A DNA stretch of 64,000 nt. It comes from Smittia aterrima. Its lineage: Eukaryota > Arthropoda > Insecta > Diptera > Chironomidae. Within the stretch, counting starts at the first letter, position 1. Each line of letters starts with the position of its first letter. The position numbers and the translations under genes were made by a program. A model generated the notes under the pieces. It searched no databases and was not told where the DNA came from. It was given only the letters and a program-made list of their open reading frames with translations. Of this stretch, positions 61,991 through 64,000 are shown piece after piece. Where the stretch lies: the NCBI GenBank assembly GCA_033063855.1, contig CP093831.1, positions 8,494,001 to 8,558,000 of the forward strand, given 5' to 3'.

Positions 61991-63505
61991 CAAATGCATT
62001 TTGTAAAATCTTCCTGGATTCCGGTTCAGTTCAACTCAAGAATATTTCGAACTTTAAAGGCACCCACCAAACTTGTATACTCGCGAGCAAATTAAAGATC
62101 AAACCGAACAGCTAAAGCAACGAAATCAAACTGAACCGCGATCGAGCATTCTTTGCACACTGAGGTGGAGTAGGGATGGAAACGTCGGTTCAATTCGCTT
62201 GCTTTCAACATTTTTTCGACTAAAGCTCGAGGCGTAACTCCAACGAGCACGTTTGTCATGCGAAGACAATGCACGAATAATTGATGATTCCAGATTTAAG
62301 CAGCAGATGAAAGTCAGCGACTTGTACTTTTGAACATTTTTCAGGTTTCATGCGAACAACTGCCTTGCAGTTCGGGTCTGAATCGTCGTCAGGTTTTGCT
62401 TTCGACTGCTTTCAGATGATCATTAACTAGCTCGCGGGCAAGTTTTAACTCAGAAAAGAATTTTCCATTCAGAGTTCGATAAATGCCGGGCAAGGTCATA
62501 AAAGTGGTCATTTCTGTTTTGAAAGTTATCGAGACTCAGAAATTGTCGCGAAGAGAAATATTTTTCTAGACAAGTTTGGTTTCTTTGATAATAAATTATT
62601 TTTGTATTGATGAAGATGAATTTAAGCAGAGTCATCGAAAGCTCTGCTTCAGAAAAGCTCAAACGATCACAGAAAATTCAAACATTCCAAGCTTTCCAAT
62701 CAAAAACGAAGGGGACTGAAATGAAAATTATTTCTACATTGCTTGCACAAAAAAGAGAAAAAGTTTTATTTACTGAGATCTTTTTAAATTAATTCTAGAA
62801 AACTTTTGTAAAAAAAAAGTTCATATTAAAAGTTTCAAAAAACTTGAAACTTTCTTTGCAAAATCCTCTTTTACTCAAAGACATTCCCCTCGCTTGGAAA
62901 ATTCAATTGAGTATCATTTTCTCTATAAATTGCGAGAACTCGCCGCTCTCGTCTCATTCAAGTTTCAAACATTACAAACTGAGCACGTGAAAGCTCGCAA
63001 GAGAAAAATATTTTTAATAAAACGGATAAAGAACAGAGACAGAACGCAAGATAATTTATTCATTGAACGCGCGACTGCCGATCTTATTAAGCAGAGAATC
63101 TTCTTGAAAGTTATTCAACTCGTGTTCATAAGCCGGTTGAGAAATAAAAAAGATAATATTCTTTATTAACGTGAAGCTTAAAGATTGTGCTTTAAATTCT
63201 ATATCCGGCATCGAAGGCTCGACTGGAAAGTTTATTGATTTTTCCATACGTGACGTCACTCTTCGCTTATTTTCGGGTCAAAGGAAGGAATTCTTTTCTT
63301 TTACGACGAAGTGCGTAGTAAAGGAGGTTCTGTGTGCTTCCAGACCAAAAACAAAAGAAAAATCGATTTTTCCTGCACGTTTTACGCGCAAAATATTCAC
63401 AAACGGGAAATCTAAAGTTCCTCAGTCAACCAACTTGCGTGGGAAAATTCTCACCACTTCCGAGAAAATCTTTCAAGTGGAGGAAGAAAAAGTTTACAAC
63501 ACACG
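61991..63505. other. Intergenic region
   Basis: The left end should contain the promoter of the minus-strand secreted gene. No other coding sequence is supported; several overlapping frames near 62.9-63.5 kb have no domain. An initiator-like TCAGTC at 63422 may start the downstream plus-strand gene. Confidence 0.45.
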
Positions 63506-63937
63506 ATGGCTTTTCAAATTCCCTTAATGCGAAATGATTACGACATCTATAAAATGAATAAGGAGAACGGCGGAAAAAGCCGGTCAATACCAGCAAAGAC
63601 AAGCAATGGACGGTCAAGGAAAACGTCTGAGGGCCCATCACTTTCAACATCTCCTGGAACGAATGACGCTTTTACAAATTCGCCATCTCACCGTAACTTG
63701 CATCATGTGTCATCAGCGGGATCGCGCTACCAATTTACTCGTGTGAATTCTCGCGCATCAACATCATCGCTGATCATGAGCCCAACACGGAATCAATACG
63801 TGAACAACGCTTCGCCGCCAAAACCTGCGAAAGTTGGAAGCCAAAATAGCTTGAACAAGTTTCACAATCGACTTGTCGATAAGCTTCGCAAAGCTTTCAA
63901 AGGCAGTGGATCTTCTTCGGAAGACACGCGATCATGA
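63506..63937 (+). CDS. Ser-rich basic protein, unrecognised
   Basis: An ATG in reasonable context (ACACACGATGGCT) opens a 143-residue frame ending in TGA. The composition is low-complexity and Ser/Asn/Arg/Lys-rich, with phosphorylation-type SP and RxxS sites (LSTSPGTND, LIMSPTRNQ). A short amphipathic basic helix lies at the C-terminus (FHNRLVDKLRKAFKGSG). There is no signal peptide or membrane segment. Downstream sequence in another frame stays open to the window edge, so the last exon could be spliced differently and the gene may continue to the right. I do not recognise the family. Confidence 0.5.
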   Translation: MAFQIPLMRNDYDIYKMNKENGGKSRSIPAKTSNGRSRKTSEGPSLSTSPGTNDAFTNSPSHRNLHHVSSAGSRYQFTRVNSRASTSSLIMSPTRNQYVNNASPPKPAKVGSQNSLNKFHNRLVDKLRKAFKGSGSSSEDTRS

Positions 63938-64000
63938 AAGTCGCATTCCGTCGATCTTTCATCTCCATTTCGACGAACATCAACAGATAATTGTAAGAAG

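Overview
The window is nuclear DNA of an insect, most likely a dipteran and plausibly a chironomid-type midge. It has GT-AG introns, many only 57-80 bp long, AT-rich non-coding DNA, and orthologues of fly genes: the alpha-PS2 integrin inflated, the acetyltransferase CBP/nejire and a pickpocket-type DEG/ENaC channel. There are no prokaryotic features, no intact mobile element and no CRISPR array. Gene models were built by hand from splice sites and reading-frame continuity; every joined CDS below keeps one frame from ATG to stop.

Layout. 1-4.8 kb: no supported gene. 4.87-5.82 kb (+): an unrecognised three-exon coiled-coil gene. 6.94-17.76 kb: left arm of a very large inverted repeat, carrying an intact-looking pickpocket gene (8.84-10.76 kb, +) and an orphan antisense copy of one integrin exon (15.66-15.76 kb). 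17.76-30.24 kb: unique spacer holding integrin exons 4-13 (- strand). 30.24-42.33 kb: right arm, which lies inside integrin introns 1-3 and contains exons 2 and 3 plus an intronless globin gene nested in intron 1 (40.14-40.62 kb, -). 43.08-43.24 kb: integrin exon 1 with the signal peptide. 45.95-55.77 kb (-): the complete 15-exon CBP gene. 58.05-58.42 kb (+): a 103-residue protein that is little more than a CBP-type TAZ2 zinc finger, divergently placed next to CBP. 59.36-61.99 kb (-): a small secreted protein of unknown role. 63.5-63.9 kb (+): a Ser-rich basic protein near the window end.

Most unusual structure. A 12 kb internal piece of the integrin gene (introns 1-3) has been copied in inverted orientation just beyond the 3' end of the same gene. 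The copy retains exon 3 base for base with both splice sites, has lost exon 2 with about 2.6 kb, and carries a DEG/ENaC channel gene exactly where the parental arm carries a globin. Recombination between the arms would invert exons 4-13 and break the gene. Haplotype misassembly is the main alternative explanation.

Second point of interest. The solo TAZ2 gene keeps all twelve zinc ligands and a phase-2 intron close to the site of the CBP TAZ2 exon's own phase-2 intron, which suggests a local DNA-level duplication of one CBP exon into a stand-alone gene.
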